Shown here: positions 54,629 through 63,832 of the stretch, piece by piece
Layout of the letters: each line of letters starts with the position of its first letter
How positions within the stretch are numbered: the first letter of the stretch is position 1
Assembly: GCF_900111275.1 (NCBI RefSeq)
Contig: NZ_FOGR01000005.1
Location: 248,001-312,000, forward strand
Origin: Rhizobium sp. NFR03
GTDB lineage: Bacteria > Pseudomonadota > Alphaproteobacteria > Rhizobiales > Rhizobiaceae
DNA length: 64,000 nt
Direction: 5' to 3'
Notes under the pieces: model-generated
Told to the model about the DNA's origin: nothing
Databases searched by the model: none
What the model saw: the letters and a program-made list of their open reading frames with translations, nothing else
Position numbers and translations under genes: made by a program

Positions 54629-54829
54629 GCCACGACCTCCCGGCGCCTCGCCTCGGGCAGAGCGAACGCAATGCGGCCGACAGCACAGGCGCGCTTCCCA
54701 CGGGCGGGTTCAATGCGCAACCGCCGACATGATTGTTTAGAAAAACGCACATAGAACGTCGTTTCCAAGGCTTGTTCGCCGGTCGGTTCCCGCCATACTC
54801 CTTCTGTCGACGACACAAGGGGATCTCGC
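54629..54829. other. Gap with AT-rich promoter-like patch
   Basis: This 201-base gap between the amidohydrolase and the monooxygenase includes an AT-rich patch around 54730-54770 that may hold a promoter. No gene seen. Confidence 0.4.
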
Positions 54830-56206
54830 ATGGCACGGCAGGACAAGCTCAAGCTAGGGACATTCGTCTATACGTTCGGATTTCACCCGGCGAGCTGGCT
54901 GCACCCTTCCAGCGATGTGAACGGGGCAAACGACATCGCGCATCTCAAAAAGGTCGCGCAGATGTCGGAGGCGGCCAAGTTCGATTTCCTGTTCATGGCG
55001 GATTCGCCGGCAGCCGGCATCGGCGATCCCGATGCGCTGGCCCGCAGCCCCACCAAGATGAACCGCTTCGAGCCGCTGACGCTTCTCTCGGCGCTGTCCA
55101 TGGTGACGGAGCGGCTGGGCCTCGTGGCCACGGCATCGACCAGCTATTACGAGCCTTTCAACCTCGCCCGTATTTTCGCCTCCATCGACCAGCTGTCGAA
55201 CGGGCGCGCCTGCTGGAACGTCGTCACATCGGATCATGACGAGACGGGATATAATTTCAACCGCACCGGTCTGGATCCGCATGCGCTGCGCTACGAGCGC
55301 TGCCGGGAGTTCGTGGATGTCGTCTTCGGGCTTTGGGACAGCTTCGAGAAGGATGCTCTGCTGCTTAACCGCGACAGCGGGCTCTACTACGACAAGGCCC
55401 GGCACCACATGCTGAACCATGTCGGGAAGCACTATCAGGTGCGTGGTCCGCTGAATATCGCGCCATCCGCGCAGGGCCGGCCCGTGATCGCGCAGGCGGG
55501 CGGGTCGGAAGCCGGCATGGATCTTGCGGCACGCACTGCCGAGATCGTCTTCAGCCTCGCGTCCAATATCGAGCGGAACCGCGCCTTCTACACGAACGTC
55601 AAGGAACGAATGCCGGCGCTCGGTCGTCATCCCGACGACCTCAAGATCATGCCCGGCGTGGTGCTGAATGTCGGCGAGACGGAGGCCGAGGCGCGCGCCA
55701 AGGTCGATTTCCTGATCGACAAGCTTCACCCCGATGTGGGGCGGTTGATGCTGTCGGAATTTCTGGAGGCGGACCTGCGCGGCGTGCCGCTGGACCAACC
55801 CTTTCCGATGGACCGGCTTCCCGAGCAGCCGAAGGGTTCCAAGGCGTTGTTCGAGGAGCTGACCGACTTCGTGAGGAAGGGCCATACGGTGGGTGAGCTC
55901 ATTCGGCTCTATGCCGAAAAGCATACCGGAAACGGCATCACCGGCACGCCGGTTCAGATCGCGGATTTCATGGAAGAATGGTTCGAAACACGGGCGGCGG
56001 ACGGCTTCATCCTGATGTTCCCGACGCTGCCGGCAAGTCTTGAGGATTTCACGGCGCTGGTGCTGCCGGAATTGCGCCGCCGCGGCCTGTTCCGGGAGGA
56101 ATACGAGGGCGCGACGCTGCGTGAGAACCTCGGGCTATCCATGCCGGTCAACCGTCATACCGCCGCGCGGCAACTTTCCGGCTCGCCTCACGTTCAGGCT
56201 CGGTAA
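54830..56206 (+). CDS. NtaA/SnaA/DszA-type flavin monooxygenase
   Basis: The 458-residue product is an LLM monooxygenase of the long NtaA/DszA/SnaA group: LGTFVYTFGFHPASW start, FLFMADSPAAG, LVATASTSYYEPFNLAR, WNVVTSD and the PVIAQAGGSEAGMDLAAR donor segment near residue 215. Members use reduced FMN supplied by a separate reductase to oxidise nitrilotriacetate, dibenzothiophene sulfone, pristinamycin or related amides and sulfones. The next gene encodes such a reductase. The substrate is unknown. Confidence 0.9.
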   Translation: MARQDKLKLGTFVYTFGFHPASWLHPSSDVNGANDIAHLKKVAQMSEAAKFDFLFMADSPAAGIGDPDALARSPTKMNRFEPLTLLSALSMVTERLGLVATASTSYYEPFNLARIFASIDQLSNGRACWNVVTSDHDETGYNFNRTGLDPHALRYERCREFVDVVFGLWDSFEKDALLLNRDSGLYYDKARHHMLNHVGKHYQVRGPLNIAPSAQGRPVIAQAGGSEAGMDLAARTAEIVFSLASNIERNRAFYTNVKERMPALGRHPDDLKIMPGVVLNVGETEAEARAKVDFLIDKLHPDVGRLMLSEFLEADLRGVPLDQPFPMDRLPEQPKGSKALFEELTDFVRKGHTVGELIRLYAEKHTGNGITGTPVQIADFMEEWFETRAADGFILMFPTLPASLEDFTALVLPELRRRGLFREEYEGATLRENLGLSMPVNRHTAARQLSGSPHVQAR

Positions 56207-56343
56207 AGCATAAGCGAAGATCGCAGCCCGTCTTTTGCGGTCCCAATTTTGGTAGAAGGAAGATGTTCAGTGCATTCGGATAGACAGGAGGCCCCGGCCG
56301 AGGAACCGTCGTGCGGGCTGGTCCAGATACGAGGTGCCGAGAC

Positions 56344-56871
56344 ATGACTGCTGCCGTTTATCCGTCGCCCGTAGAGGCGCCCGCGCCCGATGCCGCCGCT
56401 TTCAAACTCTCGATGCGCCATCTCGCAGGCGCCGTCTGCGTCATCACGGTGGGCAACGGGGAGGGGCGGACCGGATTTACCGCGACATCGGTTACCTCCC
56501 TTTCGGCCGAGGTGCCCTCGGTCATCGTCAGTCTCAACCGGACATCCTCTTCCTGGCCGGTGCTGGAGCGAAGCGGCCATTTCTGCGTCAACGTTCTGGC
56601 GGAAGGTCAGGAGGGTGTCGCGAAAGCCTTCGCCGGGGCGGACGGACGTCGCGGCGCCGAGCGCTATGCCGGCGCCGAATGGACGAAACTCGACAGCGGC
56701 GGGTGGGCGCTCGCCGATGCGCTGACCGTGATCGATTGCGGCCTCGACGAGGCGCTGCATCGCCACACGCACGCCATCCTCATCGGCCGTGTGCGCAGCG
56801 TGCAGGTCCGTCAGGGCGTGGCGCCGCTTCTCTACTTCAATGGCGGCTTCCGCACGCTGCTTCCCGAATAG
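56344..56871 (+). CDS. Flavin reductase partner of the monooxygenase
   Basis: The 175-residue product is a flavin reductase domain protein (GRTGFTATSVTSLSAEVPS near residue 42, HTHAILIGRVRSV near residue 140), the usual NAD(P)H-dependent supplier of FMNH2 to two-component monooxygenases such as that just upstream. I chose the ATG at 56344, 11 codons into the longer frame, after a sequence lacking family signal. It lies 137 bases downstream of the monooxygenase. Confidence 0.88.
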   Translation: MTAAVYPSPVEAPAPDAAAFKLSMRHLAGAVCVITVGNGEGRTGFTATSVTSLSAEVPSVIVSLNRTSSSWPVLERSGHFCVNVLAEGQEGVAKAFAGADGRRGAERYAGAEWTKLDSGGWALADALTVIDCGLDEALHRHTHAILIGRVRSVQVRQGVAPLLYFNGGFRTLLPE

Positions 56872-56881
56872 GACGACCTGC

Positions 56882-58267
56882 ATGCCCGATATCGATGCCG
56901 TCATCGCCGCCATTACCGCGGCCGTTCCCGGTGTGGACATTCGGACAGGTGCCGATATCGCAGCCCTCCATCCCGGCGAACATCCCGACAATCTCGGCGG
57001 CTTTGCCGTCGTTGCGCCGCGCGATGTCGCTTCGCTCTCAAGAATTGTCGGGATCTGTGCCGGCGCCGAAATTCCGATCGTTACCCATGGCGGGCGGACG
57101 GGCCTTGTCGGCGGCGGCATCTCGGCTGCGGGCGAGATCGTCATCTCGCTCCGCCATCTCGACCGCATCATCGAGATCGACCCGATCGGCGGCGTGGCGG
57201 TGGTGGAAGCCGGGGTGACCCTTGAGGCATTGCAGCAGGCAGCGGCCGTGGACGGTCTGGAGCCGGGTATCGATCTCGCGGCGCGGGGATCCGCCACGCT
57301 CGGCGGCATGGCCTCCACCAATGCCGGCGGCGTCATGGCGTTCCGCAACGGTGTGATGCGCCATCGTGTCCTGGGGCTGGAGGCTGTGTTGCCGGATGGC
57401 AGCATCTATCGCGACATGGTGCGTGTGGTGAAAAATTCCGCGGGCTACGACCTGAAGCATCTTCTGATCGGAGCGGAGGGAACGCTCGGCGTCATCACCG
57501 GGCTGGTGGTGAAGCTGGACCCGGTGCCGGCGGCCAGCGCCACGGCGCTGTTCGGCCTTCCATCCACGGATGCCGCACTGGCGCTAATGGGTCTCGCCCG
57601 GGCCACGGGCCGGTTGCGGGCCTGCGAAGCGATGTGGTCTCGCTATTTCGGTTTGACGGCGCAGCATTTCGGTTGGGCGCAAACGGGCGATGCCACGCCT
57701 GTACATCTTGCGGTCGGCCTTGGCGGTGAAACGGACGAGGCGCTTTTCGGCGTGCTTGCCGGGCTCTACGAGGTGATCGCGCAGACCTATCCGGAAACGA
57801 CGGCCGTGGTTGCCGCTTCCGTGCAACAGGCCCATGAAATCTGGCGGCTGAGGGAGGAGACGGGGTTGATGTATCGCTCCTTTCCCGGCGCGCCTTCCTA
57901 CGACATTTCCGTGCCGATCGACCGGCTCGGCGCCTACCTCGCACGGATCGCTCCGGCGCTGGACACCATTGACGGCCTCTCTCCGTTCATCTTCGGCCAT
58001 GTCGCCGACGGGAACCTGCACATCGTCCTCGACCGGCCGGGAAGCTGGATGACGGACGAGCGCCGCGATGCTGTCGAGCGCGTGCTTTATGACGGGATCG
58101 GCGCGATGGGCGGCTCGTTTTCCGCCGAGCATGGCGTCGGCTCGAAGCGCATTCACGCGCTGCTAGCGACGGCCGACCCGGTGAAGCTTGCAACCATGCG
58201 GGCGATCAAGCAGGCGCTCGACCCGAAGGGGCTTTTAAATCCGGGCAAAGTGCTGCCCGTGGCGTAA
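56882..58267 (+). CDS. GlcD-type FAD-linked oxidase
   Basis: The 461-residue product has a PCMH FAD-binding domain (VTHGGRTGLVGGGISAAG) and the C-terminal FAD-oxidase C domain (FGHVADGNLHIVL, SAEHGVGSKRI, LDPKGLLNPGKVLP). Members oxidise 2-hydroxyacids such as glycolate, D-lactate or 2-hydroxyglutarate. I chose the ATG at 56882. In this cluster it could oxidise a carboxylic product of the monooxygenase step; that is inference. Confidence 0.9.
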   Translation: MPDIDAVIAAITAAVPGVDIRTGADIAALHPGEHPDNLGGFAVVAPRDVASLSRIVGICAGAEIPIVTHGGRTGLVGGGISAAGEIVISLRHLDRIIEIDPIGGVAVVEAGVTLEALQQAAAVDGLEPGIDLAARGSATLGGMASTNAGGVMAFRNGVMRHRVLGLEAVLPDGSIYRDMVRVVKNSAGYDLKHLLIGAEGTLGVITGLVVKLDPVPAASATALFGLPSTDAALALMGLARATGRLRACEAMWSRYFGLTAQHFGWAQTGDATPVHLAVGLGGETDEALFGVLAGLYEVIAQTYPETTAVVAASVQQAHEIWRLREETGLMYRSFPGAPSYDISVPIDRLGAYLARIAPALDTIDGLSPFIFGHVADGNLHIVLDRPGSWMTDERRDAVERVLYDGIGAMGGSFSAEHGVGSKRIHALLATADPVKLATMRAIKQALDPKGLLNPGKVLPVA

Positions 58268-58340
58268 GGCCGCCTATCACACGGCTCCGGCTGATTGATT
58301 GGGCATTGTTTTGTTGTTGAGTGATGCCATCCTCCCTGCC

Positions 58341-58448
58341 GTCATGCTCGGTCTTGTGCCGAGCATCTGCTGCACTGTCCGCGATCTGAAGGACCATGGT
58401 GTTTGCGGGGACCTCACCAGATCCTCGGCACAAGGCCGAGGATGACGG
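58341..58448. repeat. Rhizobial palindromic intergenic element (RIME-like), copy 2
   Basis: Left half ATGCTCGG / CCGAGCAT (58344-58366) and right half ATCCTCGG / CCGAGGAT (58421-58443) are each hairpins, and also pair with each other. It shares outer arms with copy 1. It sits between the convergent catabolic and transporter gene sets. Confidence 0.72.
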
Positions 58449-58501
58449 AGGAGAGGGCGAACGGTTGCTTGACACCAGAACCTGGCATCGATCAAGCCGT
58501 A

Positions 58502-59293
58502 TCACACCAGCATCGAGGCGCCGCGGTCGAGATAGGTGTCGAGGAACTGTTCGAGGCGCGGGTGGCGCGGTTTGCCGAAGACCTCCGAAGGCGGGCCGGA
58601 GAACAGCAGGCGGCCCTGATCGAGAAAGCTGATCCGGCTGCCGACGGTTGCGGCAAAGCCGATCTCATGGCTGACGACCACCATGGTCATGCCGTCTGCC
58701 GCCAGATCCCGCATGACGTTCAGCACCTCGCCGGTCAGTTCCGGATCGAGCGAGGAGGTGGGTTCATCGAACAGCATGATCTTCGGCTTCAGCGCCAACG
58801 CCCGCGCAATCGCCACGCGCTGCTGCTGGCCGCCCGAGAGTTGCGAGGGATAGTGCCCGGCGCGGGCTTCCAGTCCGACTTTCACCAGTTGCTCCATGGC
58901 ACGCGCCTCGGCATCCCTCCGGCTCATCTTGTGCACGGTGCGCAGGGCCTCGCTGACATTGCCGAGCGCCGTCATGTGCGGCCAGAGATTGAACTGCTGG
59001 AAGACCATGCCGATCTTCGAGCGGATGGCGCGGTTCGTGACGGCGGGGATGCGCTCACGCACACCGGTCGGGCTTTCCGAAAAGCCGAGCACCTCGCCAT
59101 CTACTGTAATGGTGCCGCTCGTCGCCTCCTCCAGAAAGGCCATGCAGCGCAGAAGCGTGCTCTTGCCGGAGCCCGAGGGGCCGATGAGGCAGGAGACCTG
59201 ACCGGGCGGGATGTCCAGATCGATGCCATGCAGGACGGCAGTGTCGCCGTAGCGCTTGACGAGGTTTCGGACGGCGATGGCGGGAAGGGTCAT
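58502..59293 (-). CDS. Polar amino acid-type ABC transporter ATPase
   Basis: The 263-residue protein has Walker A GPSGSGKST, signature LSGGQQQR and Walker B IMLFDEPTSSLDPE, typical of the HisP/GlnQ group that imports polar amino acids and related compounds. Its start overlaps the preceding permease stop. It ends the four-gene minus-strand set. Confidence 0.95.
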   Translation of the reverse strand: MTLPAIAVRNLVKRYGDTAVLHGIDLDIPPGQVSCLIGPSGSGKSTLLRCMAFLEEATSGTITVDGEVLGFSESPTGVRERIPAVTNRAIRSKIGMVFQQFNLWPHMTALGNVSEALRTVHKMSRRDAEARAMEQLVKVGLEARAGHYPSQLSGGQQQRVAIARALALKPKIMLFDEPTSSLDPELTGEVLNVMRDLAADGMTMVVVSHEIGFAATVGSRISFLDQGRLLFSGPPSEVFGKPRHPRLEQFLDTYLDRGASMLV

Positions 59294-59958
59294 GTCGGGG
59301 AAAACCTGTAGCGGGACAAGCGATGCTCGGCATAGCGACCGAGCTTGTCGGTGACTTCCACCAGCACCCAGTAGAAGACGGCGAGCAGGAAGAGCGATTC
59401 GACGAAGGCATATTGCTGCGAGCCGATGGCGCTGACGGTCAGCGTCAGTTCCGGCACGGTGATGATGGAGAGGATGGCGGTTTCCTTCATCAGGATGACG
59501 GCCATGTTGATGGCGGGCGGCAGCACCAGCATGGTCATCTCAGGAAGAAGGATGCGCCGCACGATCTGGCCCTGGCTGAGGCCGACGCATTCCGCCGCCT
59601 CGATATGGCCTTTCGGGATGGCGGCAAAGCCGGCACGGAAGATTTCGCTGAAATAGGCGGCTCCATAGATCGTCAGGCCAAGGAGCCCGGCGGGAATGGG
59701 ATCGAGCGCGAGACCGATGAAGGGGCCGCCATAATAGAGCAGGAAGATCTGGATCAAAAAGGGCGTGCCGCGCAGGACCTCGACGGCGAGGCCAAGCGGC
59801 CAGTCGAGGATGCGGCCGCCATAGCGCCGGCCGACGGCGACGAGAAAGCCGACCGCGGCACCGCCGATGGTTCCGGCAATCCAGAGAAGCAGCGTGACGC
59901 CCGCGCCGGAAAGGATGGCCGGGAGCTGCGCGAGAATGACGTCGATATCGAAGGTCAT
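59290..59958 (-). CDS. ABC transporter permease (HisM/GlnP type)
   Basis: The 222-residue protein has five likely helices and the EAA loop (GHIEAAECVGLSQGQIVRRI). I chose the ATG at 59958; it overlaps the stop of the other permease as ATGA. The longer frame to 60606 is a shadow. Confidence 0.92.
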   Translation of the reverse strand: MTFDIDVILAQLPAILSGAGVTLLLWIAGTIGGAAVGFLVAVGRRYGGRILDWPLGLAVEVLRGTPFLIQIFLLYYGGPFIGLALDPIPAGLLGLTIYGAAYFSEIFRAGFAAIPKGHIEAAECVGLSQGQIVRRILLPEMTMLVLPPAINMAVILMKETAILSIITVPELTLTVSAIGSQQYAFVESLFLLAVFYWVLVEVTDKLGRYAEHRLSRYRFSPT

Positions 59959-60596
59959 CGCGGCACTCCGGGCAAGGACCGCTCTATGAGGCCACCGGTG
60001 CGCGCGACCACCCCGTTGATGACGAGATAGATGAGGCCGGCGCAGGCGAAGAGTTGCAGCGGCAGGAAGGTGCTGCCGGCCAGATCCTGCGCCATGCGCG
60101 TCAGTTCGACGATGCCGACGACGGAGACGAGCGAGGACGCCTTGAGGATGAGGATCGCCTCGTTGACGAGCGCGGGAAAGGTGAGCCGCAGCGCGATCGG
60201 CACCTTGATGCGCCGGAAGGCCTGGGACGGCGTAAGACCGACCATCTCGGCGGATTCGATCAGTCCGCGGGGAACGCTGGCAAAGCCGCCGCGCAGGTTC
60301 TCCGCCTGATAGGCTGCGGTGCAGAGCGAGAGACCGATGATGGCGGCGACGATGCTGGGCACGTTGAGGCCGATGACAGGCAGCAGATTGTAGATCAGCA
60401 GCAACTGCACGAGGAGAGGCACGCCGCGAAAGAAGCTGATGAAAATACGGGCAGGAACCGCCAGCGCACGGCGACCGGACAGGAGCATGCCGGAGAGAAG
60501 AATGGCGATCGCAAAGCCGATGAGGATCGACACGAGGCTGATGCCGATCGTGTAGAGCGAGGCTTTGAGGAGGAGTTCGAACAGCTTGAAGGACAT
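59955..60596 (-). CDS. ABC transporter permease (HisQ/GlnP type)
   Basis: The 213-residue product has the same permease fold (GLIESAEMVGLTPSQAFRRI loop). I chose the ATG at 60596 (MSFKLFELLLKASLY), which starts the first helix; a GTG at 60668 could add 24 residues. With its neighbour it forms a two-permease heterodimer. Confidence 0.9.
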   Translation of the reverse strand: MSFKLFELLLKASLYTIGISLVSILIGFAIAILLSGMLLSGRRALAVPARIFISFFRGVPLLVQLLLIYNLLPVIGLNVPSIVAAIIGLSLCTAAYQAENLRGGFASVPRGLIESAEMVGLTPSQAFRRIKVPIALRLTFPALVNEAILILKASSLVSVVGIVELTRMAQDLAGSTFLPLQLFACAGLIYLVINGVVARTGGLIERSLPGVPR

Positions 60597-60717
60597 TGCC
60601 GGCCAATTCGTCGGGTGGGCTGTCGGATGCGCAAAGGCGAGCGGGAGAACGGGGCTGAGTGAGGACACGTGCTCCGTGCCGGCTCAGCCCCGCTTTACAT
60701 TTAAATGGTCGTCTTGA

Positions 60718-61545
60718 TCAGAACGAGGGGTCCGTGACCGCGTCCGGCGTATCGAAGCTGGCGCCGAACCACTTTTCCTGAAGCTTTGCGAGGCGTCCGT
60801 CGCCCTTCATCTTGAGCAGCGCGGCATCGATCGCGTCCATCAGCGGGGCGTGGTCTGCGTCTTTGGTGCCAATGAAGCCGAAATAGGCCTTCTGGCCGAA
60901 GGGCGGCTGCACGACCTCGAACGTGTCCTTGCGCTGGCTGGCGACGAAGGCAATGTTTGGCAGGGAGTTTGCGACACCGGCGATACGCCCGGCCGCAAGG
61001 TCGGCATAGGATTCAGTGAAGGCGGGATATTCGCGGATATCGACCTTCTCGGGAAGCTTTTCGGAATAGCCCTGCAACTGGGCAAGCTGCGCCGTCGCCT
61101 TGCCGACGCCGATCTTCTTGCCGGCGATGTCTTCGGGCTTGGTGATGCTGGTATCGCCGGCCTTCTTCAGAATAGCGACCGTGGCCTCGGCCACCGGAGG
61201 CGTGAAGCGGTAACGCTCCATGCGGGCCTTGGTGATCGTGGCGGGGCCTGCGACCATGTCGAACTTGCCGGCTTCGAGGCCGGGGAGAACGCCTTCCCAC
61301 GGGAGGGCGATCCACTCGATTTCGACGCCGAGTTCCTTGCCGAGTTCAGCGAAGACATCGACGTTCAGGCCGGCATGCTCGCCGGCATCGATGAAGTCGA
61401 AGGGCGCGAAGGCGGTTTCGGTGCCGACCTTCATGGTGCCGGCGGCCTTGACGCGGGCAAGCGCGTCTTCTGCCTGGGCCGAGAAGGTAGCGCCGAGCAG
61501 GAAGGCTGCGGCAGCGAGGCCCTTCAGCAGGAAATGGGATTTCAT
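60718..61545 (-). CDS. Extracellular solute-binding protein (polar amino acid type)
   Basis: The 275-residue product has a signal peptide (LLKGLAAAAFLLGATFSAQA) and the SBP family 3 fold (VGTETAFAPFDFID, ITKARMERYRFTPP). It supplies the ligand to the ATPase/permease set. I chose the ATG at 61545, preceded by GGAGAG. The upstream gap carries a palindrome over its promoter. Confidence 0.92.
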   Translation of the reverse strand: MKSHFLLKGLAAAAFLLGATFSAQAEDALARVKAAGTMKVGTETAFAPFDFIDAGEHAGLNVDVFAELGKELGVEIEWIALPWEGVLPGLEAGKFDMVAGPATITKARMERYRFTPPVAEATVAILKKAGDTSITKPEDIAGKKIGVGKATAQLAQLQGYSEKLPEKVDIREYPAFTESYADLAAGRIAGVANSLPNIAFVASQRKDTFEVVQPPFGQKAYFGFIGTKDADHAPLMDAIDAALLKMKGDGRLAKLQEKWFGASFDTPDAVTDPSF

Positions 61546-61631
61546 GGTCGTCTCTCCAGTATCGTGCCGCGTATCCGACGCAGCGTTCCCGTCTTCAGAA
61601 TTGGATCTGCAGGCTTCTGCGTCCTGCATTT

Positions 61632-61649
61632 TGACTATACAAATAGACA
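61632..61649. promoter_or_regulatory. Palindrome over the transporter promoter, candidate GntR operator
   Basis: TGACTAT-acaa-ATAGACA (arms match at six of seven positions). On the minus strand a TTGACA (-35, 61665-61670) and TCTATT (-10, 61642-61647) lie 17 bases apart, so the palindrome covers the -10. A divergent GntR gene starts 118 bases away. Confidence 0.6.
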
Positions 61650-61766
61650 GGTCCTTGCATAAGGTGTCAACGACAAACTGCCCGCGGTGTGCGGCATCCG
61701 CTGCCTGTAACATGCAAGCCTCGTGCCGTGTCAGCGCTTCCCGTCCGCCTTTCTGAGGGCCGTGCC

Positions 61767-62471
61767 TTGACCTCGCTTCACCAGCGCATATTCGAAGATA
61801 TCGAGCAGAAGATCATGAGCGGCACGTGGCCGCCGGGGCAGCGCATTCCGGCCGAGCATGAGCTTGAGGTAACCTATGGATGCTCCCGCATGACGGTGAG
61901 CAAGGCGCTCTCGGCTCTGGCGACACGGGGCATGATCGTGCGCCGCCGAAGGGCCGGATCCTTTGTCGCTTCGCCGCAGATCGACCGGACCGTCATGGAC
62001 ATTTCCGACATCGGGACGGAGGCGAAAGTGGCAGGCCACACTTACAGTCACCGCATCCTGTCGCGGCGGATAGAGCGGTTATCCACGGCGGATGCCGCCG
62101 TGATCGAGGAAGCGGCCGGGGGCGAGGTGTTGCGGGTGGAATGCCTGCATATCGTGGATGCGAAGCCGAACGCGCTGGAAAAACGGCTGATCCTGCTCGA
62201 CGCAGTGCCTCAGGCACGCGACGAGACCTTCGAGACAAGCCCGCCGGGAAGCTGGCTTCTGGACCAGGTGCCCTGGTCTGAGGCCAAGCACATCATCCGT
62301 GCCGTTGCGGCCGATGCGGCGACGGCGAAGCTGCTGACCATCGAGAGACACGCCGCCTGCCTGCTTCTGACCCGCCAGACCTGGCAGAACGGTCGGACGG
62401 TGACCTTCGTTGAAATAACGCACCCCGGCGACCGTTACCAGTTCGCCGGGGTGTTTCATCCGTCCAAATAG
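61767..62471 (+). CDS. GntR-family regulator, HutC-like
   Basis: The 234-residue product has an N-terminal winged helix (HQRIFEDIEQKIMSGTWPPG, CSRMTVSKALSALATRGM) and a C-terminal UTRA effector domain (TYSHRILSRRIERLS, WLLDQVPWSEA). It resembles the histidine-utilisation repressor HutC. The TTG start at 61767 follows GAGG; the longer frame to 61689 lacks a ribosome site. Divergent from the SBP gene, it is the likely regulator of the locus. Confidence 0.82.
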   Translation: MTSLHQRIFEDIEQKIMSGTWPPGQRIPAEHELEVTYGCSRMTVSKALSALATRGMIVRRRRAGSFVASPQIDRTVMDISDIGTEAKVAGHTYSHRILSRRIERLSTADAAVIEEAAGGEVLRVECLHIVDAKPNALEKRLILLDAVPQARDETFETSPPGSWLLDQVPWSEAKHIIRAVAADAATAKLLTIERHAACLLLTRQTWQNGRTVTFVEITHPGDRYQFAGVFHPSK

Positions 62472-62494
62472 TGTCGGCAAAGCCGTTTCGGCGA

Positions 62495-63832
62495 CTATTC
62501 CCGCGCGAGCAGGCGCTTGTTGAGGAACAGTGCCAGCATGGTGCAGATCGCGCCCGACAGCAGGTAGTACCCTACGAAGGGCAGGCCGAACTTGCTCGAC
62601 AGGCCGAGCGTGATCAGCGGTGCGAAACCGGCGCCGAGGAACCATGCAAGGTCCGACGTGAAGGCCGCGCCCGAATAACGATAGCCCTGCGTAAAGCGCG
62701 ATGAGACCGATCCCGCGGCCTGCCCGAAGGAAAGGCCGAGCACGCCGAAGCCGGCGATGACGAAGGACGAGATGCCGGTCTGGCCGGAACCGAGCAGGAT
62801 CGGGCCGATGAAGCTGAAGATGGCGATGATGATGGCGCCGACGACGAGCTGGCTGCGGCGCCCGATGCGGTCGGCGAGAAGGCCCGAAGCGATGACCGTG
62901 AGAATGCCGAGGCCGGCGCCCGCGACCTGAACCAGCATGAACGAACCGATCGACTGGTCGCTGTTCAGGTTCGTCCAGGCCAGCGGAAAGATCGTGACGA
63001 CGTGGAACATGGCAAAGCTTGCCAGCGGTGCGAAGGCACCGATCAGGATATCGCGGCCATGGGTGCGGATCAGGTCGGTAAAAGCCACGGCTTCCAGCTC
63101 GTGACGCTCCAGGAGGTCGCCGAAATCCTTCGTCATGACGAGACGAAGGCGGGCGAAGAGGGCCACGACGTTGATGGCGAAAGCGACGAAGAACGGGTAG
63201 CGCCAGCCCCAGGAGAGGAAGTCGGCTTCCGACGTGTTGGCAACGAAGAAGCCGAACAGAATGCTGGCGAGCGCAAAGCCGATCGGCGCGCCAAGCTGCG
63301 GGATCATCGCGTACCAGCCACGATGCTTCTCCGGCGCGTTAAGCGCGAGCAGGGACGCAAGGCCGTCCCACGCGCCGCCGAGCGCGAGGCCCTGACCGAT
63401 GCGGAAGATGGCCAGCAGGTAGATCGACCAGACGCCGGCTTCCTGATAACTGGGCAGAAAGCCCATGCAGACCGTGGAAATGCCGAGGAGAAACAGGGCG
63501 ATGGTGAGCTTCGTACCGCGTCCGTAGGTCCGGTCGATCGCCATGAAGACGACGGAGCCGATGGGGCGCGCGACGAAGGCCAGCGAGAAGATGCAGAAGG
63601 AGTAGAGCGTCGCCGTCAGCGGGTCGGGCTCGAACGAGAAGACGAGCTTGGGGAAAACGAGAACCGAAGCGAGACCGAACACGAAGAAGTCGAAGAACTC
63701 CGACATGCGGCCGATGATTACGCCGAGCGCGATCGAGCCGGGAGATACGGGTGCGTCGCCGTGGATCTGCCGCGCGTCACGCTCCAGAGCTGAGGATGAG
63801 GGTCCGCCGGACGTCTCTGCTATCGTTGTCAT
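62495..63832 (-). CDS. MHS-type major facilitator transporter
   Basis: The 445-residue protein has 12 predicted helices and the metabolite-proton symporter signature (IGRMSEFFDFFVFGLASVLV, PIGSVVFMAIDRTYGRGTKL, and the RIGQGLALGGAWDGL loop). Members carry carboxylates, betaine or shikimate with protons. It converges on the regulator, 24 bases away. Confidence 0.9.
   Translation of the reverse strand: MTTIAETSGGPSSSALERDARQIHGDAPVSPGSIALGVIIGRMSEFFDFFVFGLASVLVFPKLVFSFEPDPLTATLYSFCIFSLAFVARPIGSVVFMAIDRTYGRGTKLTIALFLLGISTVCMGFLPSYQEAGVWSIYLLAIFRIGQGLALGGAWDGLASLLALNAPEKHRGWYAMIPQLGAPIGFALASILFGFFVANTSEADFLSWGWRYPFFVAFAINVVALFARLRLVMTKDFGDLLERHELEAVAFTDLIRTHGRDILIGAFAPLASFAMFHVVTIFPLAWTNLNSDQSIGSFMLVQVAGAGLGILTVIASGLLADRIGRRSQLVVGAIIIAIFSFIGPILLGSGQTGISSFVIAGFGVLGLSFGQAAGSVSSRFTQGYRYSGAAFTSDLAWFLGAGFAPLITLGLSSKFGLPFVGYYLLSGAICTMLALFLNKRLLARE

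Noticed and set aside
54830-56206. Assignment as nitrilotriacetate monooxygenase
   Set aside because: The family is right, but no other NTA genes are present and substrate cannot be read from sequence.
61767-62471. True HutC, regulator of histidine catabolism
   Set aside because: No hut genes are near, so only family-level similarity is claimed.
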